Shown here: positions 38,236 to 47,473 of the stretch, piece by piece
Numbering within the stretch: position 1 is the stretch's first letter
How the letters are laid out: the number at the start of each line of letters is the position of its first letter
Position numbers and translations under genes: made by a program
The notes under the pieces: model-generated
Told to the model about the DNA's origin: nothing
Database searches by the model: none
Seen by the model: only the letters and a program-made list of their open reading frames with translations
Assembly: GCF_003026455.1 (NCBI RefSeq)
Contig: NZ_PYMB01000001.1
Location: 62,001 to 126,000 of the forward strand
Length of the DNA: 64,000 nt
Reading direction: 5' to 3'
From: Photobacterium rosenbergii
GTDB taxonomy: Bacteria > Pseudomonadota > Gammaproteobacteria > Enterobacterales > Vibrionaceae

Positions 38236-39180
38236 ATGCCGTACGATACTTTGGTCACTGTCGGCGTATTTATCGTCGTGGCAATTGTCTTTATTGCTTC
38301 TGGTGTCAAAACCGTTCCGCAGGGAAGTGAGTGGACAGTAGAACGTTTTGGCCGGTATACCAAAACGCTCCGTCCAGGCCTTAATTTGATTGTGCCATTT
38401 ATTGATCAGATTGGTAATAAGATCAACATGATGGAACGAGTGTTAGATATCCCTGCCCAAGAGGTTATCTCGCGTGATAATGCCAATGTGACAATTGACG
38501 CAGTGTGCTTTGTACAGGTAATCGATGCTGCCAAAGCTGCTTATGAAGTGACGGATTTGGAACACGCTATCCGCAACCTGACTCTTACTAACATCCGTAC
38601 CGTACTTGGTTCGATGGAGCTTGATGAGATGCTCTCCCAGCGCGATACCATCAATGGTAGGTTGTTGACGATTGTGGATCAGGCAACCAATCCTTGGGGG
38701 GTAAAAGTTACCCGTATCGAAATCAAAGATGTTCAGCCGCCAGCAGATTTGACGTCGGCAATGAATGCCCAGATGAAAGCTGAGCGTAATAAACGTGCTG
38801 AGGTGTTAGAGGCTGAAGGGGTTAGACAAGCCGAAATCTTGCGCGCAGAAGGTCATAAGCAATCTGAAATCTTGCGTGCTGAAGGTGATAAGCAAGCTGC
38901 TATTTTACAGGCAGAGGCGAGGGAACGTGCTGCTGAAGCTGAAGCAAGGGCGACGGCAATGGTTTCTGATGCGATTGCAAAAGGGGACTTGCAGGCGGTT
39001 AACTACTTTATCGCCCAAGGGTACACCGAGGCATTGAAAACTATCGGCCAAGCTGAAAATGGTAAAATTATTATGCTACCGCTGGAAGCAACGGGCTTGA
39101 TGGGTTCAGTTGCAGGGATCACCGAGATCTTAAGCCAGACGGGGCGCAATAAAGAGGGTGAGAAAGGTAAGCAGGCATGA
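38236..39180 (+). CDS. qmcA: SPFH/band 7 membrane protein QmcA
   Basis: A 314-residue protein with one N-terminal membrane helix (about 7-24), then a band 7 domain ([57 protein letters not shown]). The coiled segment with repeated AEG units ([20 protein letters not shown]) is characteristic. Stomatin-like QmcA organises membrane microdomains and associates with NfeD proteins. The next gene encodes NfeD and overlaps by four bases, as in E. coli qmcA-ybbK. Confidence 0.93.
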   Translation: MPYDTLVTVGVFIVVAIVFIASGVKTVPQGSEWTVERFGRYTKTLRPGLNLIVPFIDQIGNKINMMERVLDIPAQEVISRDNANVTIDAVCFVQVIDAAKAAYEVTDLEHAIRNLTLTNIRTVLGSMELDEMLSQRDTINGRLLTIVDQATNPWGVKVTRIEIKDVQPPADLTSAMNAQMKAERNKRAEVLEAEGVRQAEILRAEGHKQSEILRAEGDKQAAILQAEARERAAEAEARATAMVSDAIAKGDLQAVNYFIAQGYTEALKTIGQAENGKIIMLPLEATGLMGSVAGITEILSQTGRNKEGEKGKQA

Positions 39181-39635
39181 TCACGCTACTTGAGCAAATG
39201 AATGTCTGGCACTGGCTAGCGCTGGGCTTGGTATTATTGCTACTTGAATTATTAGGCACCGCTGGATACCTACTATGGCTTGGTGTATCCGCTTTATTGG
39301 TCGGGGCGATTTTGTTCTTCCTGCCGCTCGGTTGGGAAATGCAGTGGCTGACTTTTGCGGTGTTCTGTTTGTTCACCACTTGGTTGTGGTGGCGTTATCA
39401 GCACAAAAAAGATAAGGCCGGCGATGAGCAACGCAGCTTGAACCAACGTTCCGAGCAATTAGTCGGGCAAACCTGTGTACTTGATAATGACTTTCCGATC
39501 GGTCAAGGTCGCTTGCAACTTGGCGATACAACCTGGTCTGCCAAATCAGAGGCCAATATTCCCGCTGGAACCTTGGTCGAGGTTGTTCGGGTTGAAGGCA
39601 TCGTTGTCGTTATCCAAGAAAAAGCCAACCAGTAA
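39177..39635 (+). CDS. NfeD family protein (YbbK-like)
   Basis: A 152-residue inner membrane protein with two or three helices in residues 10-78 ([21 protein letters not shown], then [19 protein letters not shown]) and a C-terminal OB-fold domain ([34 protein letters not shown]). NfeD proteins partner with SPFH proteins; the ATGA overlap with qmcA supports a complex. Confidence 0.92.
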   Translation: MITLLEQMNVWHWLALGLVLLLLELLGTAGYLLWLGVSALLVGAILFFLPLGWEMQWLTFAVFCLFTTWLWWRYQHKKDKAGDEQRSLNQRSEQLVGQTCVLDNDFPIGQGRLQLGDTTWSAKSEANIPAGTLVEVVRVEGIVVVIQEKANQ

Positions 39636-40017
39636 TAGCAAAGAATGAGCAATATTGAGTGGTGGCGTGTAATGGTAAGTTTATGCGGATTGCTTCGACT
39701 ATATTGGCTCTGTGCTTGAGGACACAACCTTGCAGCACAACTTAATACTGCTGAGCTGACGATCTACCCATTAGTCATGTTCAGTCAGTGTTGGGTGTCT
39801 TCATACTACTTAAATGTGTTTGTAATTTGCTGGTATTGCCTCTGCTTATGCGGAGGCATTTTTTTATGTTTCCTGTTGTGAACAGATTGTTTCCAAAATG
39901 GCTGTGTAGGTTGTTTGATGCAAACGATAAAATGCCATGCAACCGATTACGTCGGTAAAAATAGCCAAGCTACTTGGTATAAAAATAACGAGTCAGTCAG
40001 ATAGAAGAAGATTAATT
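39636..40017. other. intergenic region
   Basis: It holds a terminator at 39837 and the promoter of the oxygenase gene. A 24-codon frame at 39645 has no ribosome binding site and is not called. Confidence 0.4.
39837..39867 (+). terminator. terminator
   Basis: TGCCTCTGC / GCGGAGGCA with a TTAT loop and a T run. It is 200 bases beyond nfeD. Confidence 0.8.
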
Positions 40018-40857
40018 ATGAAATTGGAAGCAGTTGATTACAATGCGCCCGATGCCGCCGAGCGTTTTGTCGAGTCACTCCGTAATACCGGTTTTGGTGT
40101 TCTTAAGAACCACCCAATCCAGCAGCAGCTAGTTCAGTCGATTTATGACAATTGGCAAGGATTTTTTAACACCGAAGAGAAAGACAACTTCCGTTTTAAT
40201 GTTGACACGCAGGACGGTTTTTTCCCTTCAGAAGTATCGGAAGTGGCTAAAGGCCACTCCAAGAAAGACATCAAGGAATATTTCCACTACTACCCATGGG
40301 GTCAGTGCCCAGACACGCTAAAAGCAGAGTTGCAGCGTTACTACGAGGAAGCCAATAAACTGGCAAGCCAGCTACTAGGTTGGGTCGAAGAGCATTCTCC
40401 GGCAAATGTATCTGAACTGTATTCTCAGCCGCTGTCGTCGATGATTGATGGAAGCGAAAAGACCTTGCTACGTGTACTTCACTACCCGCCGCTAAAAGGT
40501 GATGAAGAGTTGGGCGCTATCCGTGCAGGTGCCCACGAAGATATCAACCTACTAACGGTGCTACCTGCTGCCAATGAGCCTGGCCTTCAGGTATTGACCA
40601 AAGAAGGCGAGTGGCTGGATGTGCCGTGTGATTTTGGAAACCTGATCATCAATATCGGCGATATGCTGCAAGAAGCTTCTGGGGGTTACTTCCCGTCGAC
40701 GACGCACCGTGTAATCAACCCTGAAGGGGCGGACAAGACGAAAGCGCGTATTTCACTCCCGTTATTCCTGCACCCTAAACCAGAGGTTGTGCTGTCAGAG
40801 CGCCATACTGCGAACAGTTATCTGATGGAGCGTCTGCGCGAGTTGGGTGTTATCTAA
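40018..40857 (+). CDS. isopenicillin N synthase-like Fe(II)/2-oxoglutarate oxygenase
   Basis: A 279-residue double-stranded beta-helix enzyme. The iron ligands are the HxD of AGAHEDINLLTVL and the His of STTHRVINP; ARISLPLFLHP carries the Arg that binds 2-oxoglutarate. The N-terminal half (DAAERFVESLRNTGFGVLKNHP) is the usual helical cap of the IPNS-like group. The substrate is unknown. The ATG at 40018 matches the family start; upstream codons in frame look non-coding. Confidence 0.88.
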   Translation: MKLEAVDYNAPDAAERFVESLRNTGFGVLKNHPIQQQLVQSIYDNWQGFFNTEEKDNFRFNVDTQDGFFPSEVSEVAKGHSKKDIKEYFHYYPWGQCPDTLKAELQRYYEEANKLASQLLGWVEEHSPANVSELYSQPLSSMIDGSEKTLLRVLHYPPLKGDEELGAIRAGAHEDINLLTVLPAANEPGLQVLTKEGEWLDVPCDFGNLIINIGDMLQEASGGYFPSTTHRVINPEGADKTKARISLPLFLHPKPEVVLSERHTANSYLMERLRELGVI

Positions 40858-40883
40858 AGTACCAACTAGAGCAAATCTTTTAG

Positions 40884-40913
40884 AACAGCCCGGCTTTTGC
40901 CGGGCTGTTTTTA
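40884..40913 (+). terminator. terminator after oxygenase gene
   Basis: AACAGCCCGGC / GCCGGGCTGTT with a TTTT loop and a T run. Confidence 0.92.
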
Positions 40914-40943
40914 TTAGTACTTTAAAGTAAGTAGCAAGGTTTG

Positions 40944-41348
40944 TTATACCTTATCGGGATTATTGCCTGCCTTTTCAAAGTAGAACTTGTACTCACGTAC
41001 GCCGTCTATTTGTACCCCTTTATCCCTTAATTCGAGGTACTGCTGCAGTTTTACCGTTCTGAAATCCAATGCTTTCAGAGCTAGGATGATACGCAGCTCA
41101 TCCATTGAACGTGACTTGGCACTTGAGCTACAGGAGCCACAGATAACATGTGTCTTTGCTTTGAAACCGGTCTTATCTAGCCAGCCGAGTGCCTTAGGCG
41201 TGTTACGCTCGCCACAAAAATAACAGCGATTGTCTTGTTTTATAGCCGCTTGCTCTCTTAACGCTTTGGGACTCAGTGGCTTGTTAGCTGTAGGGGTGTT
41301 ATTTTTGTTATTGCCACTAAAAGCCGAGAACTGAACTACGTTAGACAT
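40944..41348 (-). CDS. small four-cysteine (zinc-ribbon-like) protein
   Basis: A 134-residue soluble protein. A flexible Asn-rich N-terminus is followed by CYFCGERN and, about 30 residues on, CGSCSS, together a CxxC-x(n)-CxxC site likely to hold zinc. The C-terminal half is helical (MDELRIILALKALDF, VKLQQYLELRDKG). It resembles the zinc part of HNH nucleases, but I do not see the HNH catalytic pair. Family not recognised. The start is MSNVVQFSAF; a GTG five codons upstream is possible. Confidence 0.65.
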   Translation of the reverse strand: MSNVVQFSAFSGNNKNNTPTANKPLSPKALREQAAIKQDNRCYFCGERNTPKALGWLDKTGFKAKTHVICGSCSSSAKSRSMDELRIILALKALDFRTVKLQQYLELRDKGVQIDGVREYKFYFEKAGNNPDKV

Positions 41349-41627
41349 TTGGGTAACTCTCACAAATTAAGTGTTTTCGTTTAGACGTTGCTTACGGTTA
41401 ATCCTAACCCTGTATCTTGCGCTAATCTACTTTTTCGAACTTCGCTGTTCGCCTCCTAAAGTCGCGCCCGAGCCAAACATTGCTCAATGTGCTCAGTATT
41501 TTTGACCTGAATCAACCAAGGCGGATTTAGCCGTTCATCTAGCCTGTAGTGCTTCACATCCACTCCTACACTTAACATAGCCACAGAATCTGTTGAACAA
41601 ATCCAAGCAAAAGACAGGTGGTGATTT

Positions 41628-42086
41628 ATGAAAACTTTATCATTACTACTTGGTACAGTATTAGTTGCCATATTAACTGGGTGTTCACCGCCCGAACGTG
41701 GTAATACCGCTGCGTTTACATTGCCACCGGGCAATGCCGCCCATGGTGAAGAGTTGTTCCAACACTACCAATGCCTCAGCTGCCACACTATGGAAGGCTA
41801 TGAGCGTCCAGAAGTATTAGATGAATCTGGTGTGAGCGTAGAGCTAGGTGGCCCCGTACCAAGGCTTAAGAAGTATCAGGAATTGGTTATCTCGGTCATT
41901 AACCCAAGCCACCGTATTGCACAAGGGTTTGACCCCGGTGAAGTCGTCCGATCTGGCGAATCAATCATGCCAAGCTATAACGATGTGATGACCGTTACTG
42001 ATTTGGTCGACCTTATCACCTTCCTTGAAAGTAAATACGAGCTAGAGCCTTTTGAATATACCCAGTATGAAGGGTTTTACTATTAG
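41628..42086 (+). CDS. cytochrome c lipoprotein
   Basis: A 152-residue protein. The signal ends in the lipobox ILTGC, so it is anchored in a membrane on the periplasmic side. One haem site, CLSCH (about residue 49-53), is followed by SIMPSYNDVM, whose Met is the probable axial ligand, and a final helix LVDLITFLESKYE. It is a small electron carrier; partner oxidase or reductase genes are not nearby. Confidence 0.88.
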   Translation: MKTLSLLLGTVLVAILTGCSPPERGNTAAFTLPPGNAAHGEELFQHYQCLSCHTMEGYERPEVLDESGVSVELGGPVPRLKKYQELVISVINPSHRIAQGFDPGEVVRSGESIMPSYNDVMTVTDLVDLITFLESKYELEPFEYTQYEGFYY

Positions 42087-42122
42087 CATTTGACCTCCAT
42101 CCGCCACGTGCGGTTTGAGAGT

Positions 42123-42147
42123 AAGGCCCATGGAGGGCCTTTTTTTT
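42123..42147 (+). terminator. terminator after cytochrome gene
   Basis: AAGGCCC / GGGCCTT with a 5-base loop and an 8-T run, next to the stop of the convergent gene. Confidence 0.85.
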
Positions 42148-42150
42148 GTT

Positions 42151-43149
42151 CTATATTTGCGTGAAATGGCCACACTGAAAAGCCTTTAGCCCAGCTCCTC
42201 GAAGCGCATCAATATAGCAATTGATGCGTGTTTGTCCTGTTGGAATGGCATCTGGTGATAAGCCATCTTCGACGGCTATGTGGTCAAAAGTCATTGTAGC
42301 TACAGAATTACTATGACTGCTTTGTCGGCTTCTATATAGAACGGTCTCAAATAAAATCTGGGAACGGTGAACATGAATTGAAGCGCTGACTAACGTAGCT
42401 TTTCTGATCTCCTGAGCCTGCAAGATCCCCAAACTGCGTTGGGCGTTTTCTATCGTATTGATGGCTTTATCTTCTTTGATAATCCGTCTGCCATTGATTC
42501 CTCTTGCCAATAGCCAGCGTTCCATTTGTTCCGCTTCGGTTATCCCTGCTGTCTCTACACCGCCTGTGACAATGATAATACTGTCTGGATTAAGGGTTGC
42601 TATTTCGAGAGTTTTTTCCAGCCGTAATTCGAGAGGGGGGGCGATAGAACCATCAGCGTTGAGTTTATAACCAAGAGTAACAATGGCGTGCTTTGCATTT
42701 GGCTGTTGTGCTGAATTGGAGCCATTTTGACCATAAGTAATGGGAGTCTTTAGGTTACTTTCAATGATTGTGATAACCGCTCTTACAGTTTTGGCAGTAG
42801 ATGGGGAAAGTTGGGACAGGGCATCAATATGTGAGTTGACCAATTCTGAATCAACTTGATAGTGACGCCATATCGCTAGGTATGTATGTAGGGATATTTG
42901 CTGCCACTGATTTGCTGTTTGTAGCGCTTGCTCGTATCCATTAATGGCTTCGTCGATTTTACCTTGGAAGCTAACCATATTCGCCATGGTCATGAGGATA
43001 TTGATTGTCTCATCAGCTTTTGCCGAACTCAAAGCGTTAGTTAAGTAATGCAGGACCGCATCAAGATTGGAAACAGATTGCCCATTTAGGTTGAAGTTGT
43101 GGCGATGGGGGCTGTTATAGGCTTCCAGTGCCTGTTTGATGTTGTCCAT
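42151..43149 (-). CDS. YdcF/SanA-like DUF218 protein
   Basis: A 332-residue protein with no signal peptide. Residues about 1-140 are helical and TPR-like (INILMTMANMVSFQGKIDEAINGYEQAL). The C-terminal half is a DUF218 domain (HAIVTLGYKLNADGSIAPPLELRLEK, SIIIVTGGV, EAEQMERWLLARGI, KEDKAINTIENAQRS, VSASIHVHRSQILFE). Other DUF218 proteins act in envelope or vancomycin-sensitivity phenotypes or bind adenosine cofactors. The combination with a TPR-like part is less usual. The start is uncertain: 43149 or the ATG at 43188. Confidence 0.75.
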   Translation of the reverse strand: MDNIKQALEAYNSPHRHNFNLNGQSVSNLDAVLHYLTNALSSAKADETINILMTMANMVSFQGKIDEAINGYEQALQTANQWQQISLHTYLAIWRHYQVDSELVNSHIDALSQLSPSTAKTVRAVITIIESNLKTPITYGQNGSNSAQQPNAKHAIVTLGYKLNADGSIAPPLELRLEKTLEIATLNPDSIIIVTGGVETAGITEAEQMERWLLARGINGRRIIKEDKAINTIENAQRSLGILQAQEIRKATLVSASIHVHRSQILFETVLYRSRQSSHSNSVATMTFDHIAVEDGLSPDAIPTGQTRINCYIDALRGAGLKAFQCGHFTQI

Positions 43150-43385
43150 GGGTAATCTATGCCTTAAGTTTGAATGCATGTGCTGCATAAGTCATCGTAA
43201 CTTTCTACCAAAAGAAATCAAAGCACAAGCATATGAAAAGATCATAAAAACAGATTGTTAAGCTGATTAAACTTGATACTACACATCACAGCTATTGATC
43301 AAAATCCCCGCTGAATTTAGAGAGCAGAGTTGGTGAGTTAGGCTAGCTTTAATAGCAGGTGTGCAACATCGATAAGGAGAGCAAG

Positions 43386-43784
43386 ATGGCGAGTGTTTTT
43401 GAGCAGCACGGTGCATTTAGTTGGTCTGAGTTAATGACTGATGATCCTGAGAAAGCGATTGAGTTCTACCGGCAAGTCATTGGCTGGGAGGTGGAAGCCA
43501 TGCCAATGGAAGGTGGGACTTACCATGTTATAAAAGCTGGTGGTGAGCCTGTGGGCGGTATTATGGGCAAGCCTGATGGCTATGAGAATATCCCCAACCA
43601 CTGGGGTAGCTATATCACGGTAGAGGATGTGGATGATACCGTAGCATCGGCCAAAGCGGCAGGTGGTTGTATTGTCTATGAACCCAAGGATATCCCGGGT
43701 GTAGGGCGTATATGCGCTATCAGCGACCAAGACGGTGCCATTGTGTCGGTGATTGCTTACGAGAACAAAGAGTGTGAAGACTAG
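43386..43784 (+). CDS. VOC (glyoxalase-fold) family protein
   Basis: A 132-residue protein with two beta-alpha-beta-beta-beta modules (GAFSWSELMTDDPEKAIEFYRQVIGWE, GGIMGKPDG, then HWGSYITVEDVDDTVASAKAAGG and QDGAIVSVIAYE). Such proteins bind a metal and act as lyases, dioxygenases or antibiotic-binding proteins; the substrate is unknown. AAGGAGA lies upstream of the ATG. Confidence 0.88.
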   Translation: MASVFEQHGAFSWSELMTDDPEKAIEFYRQVIGWEVEAMPMEGGTYHVIKAGGEPVGGIMGKPDGYENIPNHWGSYITVEDVDDTVASAKAAGGCIVYEPKDIPGVGRICAISDQDGAIVSVIAYENKECED

Positions 43785-43819
43785 AGCGCCAATGTAAGTA
43801 CCCACATAACAACAAAAAG

Positions 43820-43853
43820 AAAGCCGCAAGGTTAGAACCCTGCGGCTTTTCTG
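43820..43853. terminator. bidirectional terminator
   Basis: AAAGCCGCA-a-GG pairs with CC-c-TGCGGCTTT (one internal mismatch), between the convergent VOC and DUF1704 genes. Confidence 0.75.
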
Positions 43854-43868
43854 TTTTTTGTGCTGACC

Positions 43869-45851
43869 TTACTTAATACACTTGAGCATATAGCCAATGA
43901 TAGGATCACTGGTATCTTTCATTGCTAGTGCTTTGGGCAAGTAAGCCGGCTTTTTGAGGATCTCACGGGTGATCAGTTCATCCAGTAGCGGTTTGAATTC
44001 AAAACCAGTTTTACCGATAAACATCGACGTCAAATCTTCTTTGGCGTAAGCATGCAGTGCATCCTTAAGCCCTTTCAGGTAAAGGTAATCCTTGGTAAAA
44101 CCGCCGCCGCGATAAGCTCGTGCCGTCACGGTGAAGGCTTGATCGTTGCTGATCCCATAATCATGCTTAAGAACATGGAAGGTCTCGTTGAAGCTCTCGC
44201 CCTTAACCATCATATCTACCGCAATAACCCGTAATGCCAGCGTCTTCAAGCGGTGCAGTGGGAAACTCCCCGACAGGTGCTCACACAATATTGCTAAGCC
44301 TTCCTGAGAATGGGTATTACCTGGAAGCCCCAGTTTTAGGACTTTCAATGGCTGCAAGTCGGCATTGGCACTGGTGACTAAGTGCACCCCAAGCTCGTGG
44401 TGGATCAGGGCATCAAGATCCTTGCGGTTGAATTTCGCCGCTTGGTTCACCTTGATAGTCCGCCCGCTGACCATTGCTCTAGCAATCAATTGCTTGGAGC
44501 CAGCGACTTTACACTTCACGCCATACTCTTCAGCTGCAAGCTTGAACGCCTGAATCGCTTCTTGGGCCGTGATTGTCTCTTCTTCTGGCTCGCTATATTC
44601 ACAGGCGTGCAAGATGAAGTTGGCATTGGCGATGTCGTTTTGATCCGGCTGGCCATAGTAACGTAGCGAGTTATACAAAAACTCATCGCTACCTATGCTG
44701 GTCAGCAAGTCGATACGCACTGCTAGCTGATCTATCACTTTGCGATACATTGCCTGGATATCCGCATCACGGATATCTTCTACCGGCAAACGGTATAACT
44801 GTTCGCGGAACTTGAACGGGTCCAGATCTAGCTGACGATAAGTAAAGTCAGGTTGGTAATCATAGGGACGGTGCAAGAACCGACGCTTCTCCTGCTTGAT
44901 GTTCAGCGGGTTGATATAGCTAAGCGTATTCACCCCGCGGGCAATCGAAAACAACTGACGGTCAAGCTTGAGTACTTCACGCGGCAACTTGGATGCCAAA
45001 ACATGACTGCTGGTAAGCTTCTTGACCTTGGTACGGCGCAGAATAGTTTCTGCAGCGTGTTCAGTCAGAACGTTTTTCATTTCAGCGCGAAGCTTCTCAA
45101 GCACCAGCGGGAAGCTTTCACCACGTGCCTCGTCCATGAAGACTTTCTTCACTTCCAGCGGCATGATCAGCGTATTGGCAAAGTTGGCTTTGACAAAGCT
45201 CGCTTGGTAGCCCATGCCCTGGAACACATCATTGACCTCGGCATTAACGTCAATGTTCGGCAATTCGATGTTGCGCAGTTTGCCAACTAGGCTGTCAATC
45301 TCCTTGCGCCAACGACGGGTGTTGACCTGTCGCGTGCCAAGGTTGAACACCGGCACATCGCGATCAATACGCTGGTAGTTGTATGAGTGCACGTCATACA
45401 ACAGGCAAAGGCCGAATTTACTTTCCAACGTATCAATCAGGCACGCCAGAATACGGTAGTAGCAACTGTGCTTTGCCAGCGAAACCGCACGTTCCTCATC
45501 AGAAAGCGGAGTTTGCCAGACCGGCTTGCCCCAAGCTTCATCATAGATGCAGTTTTCGGGCGCACGGTTCAAGTCGTACTCATAGCGTGAATCTTCACCC
45601 TGAAGTACGATCGGCAGCGAGGAAATGAAATCTCCCGTGAACGGGTCTTCCTCGAAATAGCGCTCTTCTTCTGTGAGCAAACAGTTTGGCATCAGGTCAC
45701 CGCGAAGGCGGTGACCATGGTGGATAGCTGTGGCGATGTATGGTTGATATTCGCTGATGCGAATGGTCAAGCTCCCATCGTTAAGCTGCGCTTCAAACGG
45801 AACATGTTGCTGGATCCTTTCCAGAATTTCCGCTTCAGAAAGTTGTAGCAT
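43869..45851 (-). CDS. N-formylglutamate amidohydrolase-like + DUF1704 (QEGLA) fusion hydrolase
   Basis: A 660-residue protein of two parts. Residues 1 to about 190 resemble N-formylglutamate amidohydrolase (HHGHRLR, EDSRYEYDLNRAPEN, LYDVHSYN). The rest is DUF1704, annotated elsewhere as a flavohaemoglobin-expression-modulating QEGLA protein. It carries HHELGVH, giving a zinc-protease HExxxH site (His485, Glu486, His490), and Glu517 of QEGLA as the third ligand. Human MATCAP, a tubulin tyrosine carboxypeptidase, belongs to this family. The start is MLQLSEAEIL with AGGTGA upstream. It overlaps the ATP-grasp gene by 17 bases, so the two are coupled. Confidence 0.85.
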   Translation of the reverse strand: MLQLSEAEILERIQQHVPFEAQLNDGSLTIRISEYQPYIATAIHHGHRLRGDLMPNCLLTEEERYFEEDPFTGDFISSLPIVLQGEDSRYEYDLNRAPENCIYDEAWGKPVWQTPLSDEERAVSLAKHSCYYRILACLIDTLESKFGLCLLYDVHSYNYQRIDRDVPVFNLGTRQVNTRRWRKEIDSLVGKLRNIELPNIDVNAEVNDVFQGMGYQASFVKANFANTLIMPLEVKKVFMDEARGESFPLVLEKLRAEMKNVLTEHAAETILRRTKVKKLTSSHVLASKLPREVLKLDRQLFSIARGVNTLSYINPLNIKQEKRRFLHRPYDYQPDFTYRQLDLDPFKFREQLYRLPVEDIRDADIQAMYRKVIDQLAVRIDLLTSIGSDEFLYNSLRYYGQPDQNDIANANFILHACEYSEPEEETITAQEAIQAFKLAAEEYGVKCKVAGSKQLIARAMVSGRTIKVNQAAKFNRKDLDALIHHELGVHLVTSANADLQPLKVLKLGLPGNTHSQEGLAILCEHLSGSFPLHRLKTLALRVIAVDMMVKGESFNETFHVLKHDYGISNDQAFTVTARAYRGGGFTKDYLYLKGLKDALHAYAKEDLTSMFIGKTGFEFKPLLDELITREILKKPAYLPKALAMKDTSDPIIGYMLKCIK

Positions 45852-46863
45852 CGGCAATCACCTGACGAAATTCATTTTTACGAGCAATGCTGACTTCTTT
45901 TGCCTTAACCACGGTTTCAGCAAAATCAATAACTTGAGCTTGCAACTTAGTACGGTTCAAACGGTTGATACGGGTAATGCCGCCAGGGCTTAATACGTTA
46001 ACTTCAACCAATTTGCCGTTGATTACATCCAGACCAACGAAGTAAAGGCCATCGCGCACCAGTTTAGGGCCGATGTGCTTACACAGACGCAGCTCCTGCT
46101 TGGTTAGGGTATGCTTCACTTCCTTACCGCCAGCATGGATGTTAGAGCGCACATCGCCTTGGGCTGGTACTCGGCGCATTGCACCGATAGGCTCACCGTT
46201 AAGCATCATAATGCGCACATCACCTTCTTCAGCACCTTCAATGTAGTCCTGTAGAATGACGTAGTTTTTGTCGTCGCCGATGTAGAAATCCAGTAGGGAC
46301 TTCACACTCGACTTAGCGCTTTTCTCAACCAGAATCACGCCTTTACCGCCGTAACCATTCAACGGTTTTAGGATCATGCGATCGTTTTGGTTTTCCTCTA
46401 GAACGCGCTCTAGGTAATCACGGTTTTTCGACACGTGGGTTACTGGAATGAACTCGTTGTTCGGATCCGGTAGCGATGTGGTGTAAAGCTTGTTGTTCGC
46501 CACACGCAGGCCATCGATATCGTTCATGATGAAAGTGTGATCACGAACGGAATCTAGGAAGTTAAGAGCCATGGTATCCAGCGGCGGGTTGGCGCGCATG
46601 AAAATGACATCAAAACCTGCCAACGGTAACTGGGCTTTGCGAAACTCTGCCTTGCGGTAAAAACTCGGGATATTGTTAGATACCTCGGTTTGTTTCAGCA
46701 CTTGGCAGAATGCAATCGCCGTGCTGTGCCGCATAGTTAGATTATTCGGTGTTGTAATGGCTACCGTGTGACCGCGCGAGGCAGCCTCGTGGATCAGACG
46801 CAGTGTTGAGTCGTTTTCTGGCTCAACTTTGTCCCACGGATACATAACAAAACAAATTTTCAT
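45835..46863 (-). CDS. ATP-grasp ligase, glutathione synthetase-like
   Basis: A 342-residue enzyme with a GshB-like layout. The N-terminal domain begins MKICFVMYPWDKVEPENDST. The ATP-grasp core shows MILKPLNGYGGKGVILVE, VILQDYIEGAEEGDVRIMMLNGEPIG and GLDVINGKLVEVNVLSPGG, with the usual metal-binding Glu/Asn residues. It would join a carboxylate to an amine with ATP. It is not the canonical GshB of this organism as far as I can judge, because its partner is a hydrolase rather than a glutathione gene. First gene of a two-gene operon; substrate unknown. Confidence 0.85.
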   Translation of the reverse strand: MKICFVMYPWDKVEPENDSTLRLIHEAASRGHTVAITTPNNLTMRHSTAIAFCQVLKQTEVSNNIPSFYRKAEFRKAQLPLAGFDVIFMRANPPLDTMALNFLDSVRDHTFIMNDIDGLRVANNKLYTTSLPDPNNEFIPVTHVSKNRDYLERVLEENQNDRMILKPLNGYGGKGVILVEKSAKSSVKSLLDFYIGDDKNYVILQDYIEGAEEGDVRIMMLNGEPIGAMRRVPAQGDVRSNIHAGGKEVKHTLTKQELRLCKHIGPKLVRDGLYFVGLDVINGKLVEVNVLSPGGITRINRLNRTKLQAQVIDFAETVVKAKEVSIARKNEFRQVIADATTF

Positions 46864-46967
46864 AGCAGTCGCCTAATTACTGTCAACGTTGACAGGGGTA
46901 AAAAGAAGTAAGCCATCGCACAAAGGTGGATGGCTTATTCGTTAATGGTTAATCGTCTTTAAAGAGT

Positions 46968-47309
46968 TTAGATGTCTAGGTCGGTATCGACGTCGTCATC
47001 TTCATAGTCGCTGTTGTTTTGCTTTCTTTGCGAAACACACAACGTGTAACTACGTACTTTGTTAGTGGTTTTGTTCACGTACTTAGACCAGCATTTTGCA
47101 TAGCTGGTATGAATTTCCTTCACGCCGCTGATTTCGGCCAGAAATTCTTGTTCATTATCCGTTTCCGGAAATAATGAACCATCAGCGAGGCCACGCATGG
47201 TGCGGCCAAAGTTCTCTAATAGTTGCGCTTCGCCAATGGTGAAAACACCTGAGCGGTTGAAACCTCGTGGGAAATTTTTATCGTCGTAAAATTTGCCTAC
47301 ACTTCTCAT
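46968..47309 (-). CDS. maoP: Ori macrodomain organisation protein MaoP (YifE, DUF413)
   Basis: A 113-residue protein, nearly the length of E. coli MaoP (112). FYDDKNFPRGFNRSGVFTIGEAQLLENFG at the N-terminus and CWSKYVNKTT later match DUF413. The C-terminal tail is acidic. MaoP acts with the site maoS to constrain DNA around the replication origin in E. coli. I start at MRSVGKFYDD with GGAAG upstream; the frame extends 21 codons further but that part is unlike the family. As in E. coli it is divergent from hdfR. Confidence 0.9.
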   Translation of the reverse strand: MRSVGKFYDDKNFPRGFNRSGVFTIGEAQLLENFGRTMRGLADGSLFPETDNEQEFLAEISGVKEIHTSYAKCWSKYVNKTTNKVRSYTLCVSQRKQNNSDYEDDDVDTDLDI

Positions 47310-47473
47310 TGAATATGCTTCCGAACGTGATTTGCGCAGATATTCTTTCAGGTTGTTGATCTTGTAAATCAAAAGTTTTTCGTCGTAACGATAAAAATAT
47401 TTGATTAAGATGAAATAGCATCCAGATGTATTATGCTCCTTTTAACCCTTAATCTTCGTCGTCGAGGACGCTA

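Noticed and set aside
39645..39719. 24-codon ORF after nfeD
   Set aside because: It has no ribosome binding site or conservation clue.
43869..45857. Long plus-strand ORFs opposite the DUF1704 gene
   Set aside because: They are antisense shadows of a gene with clear family motifs.
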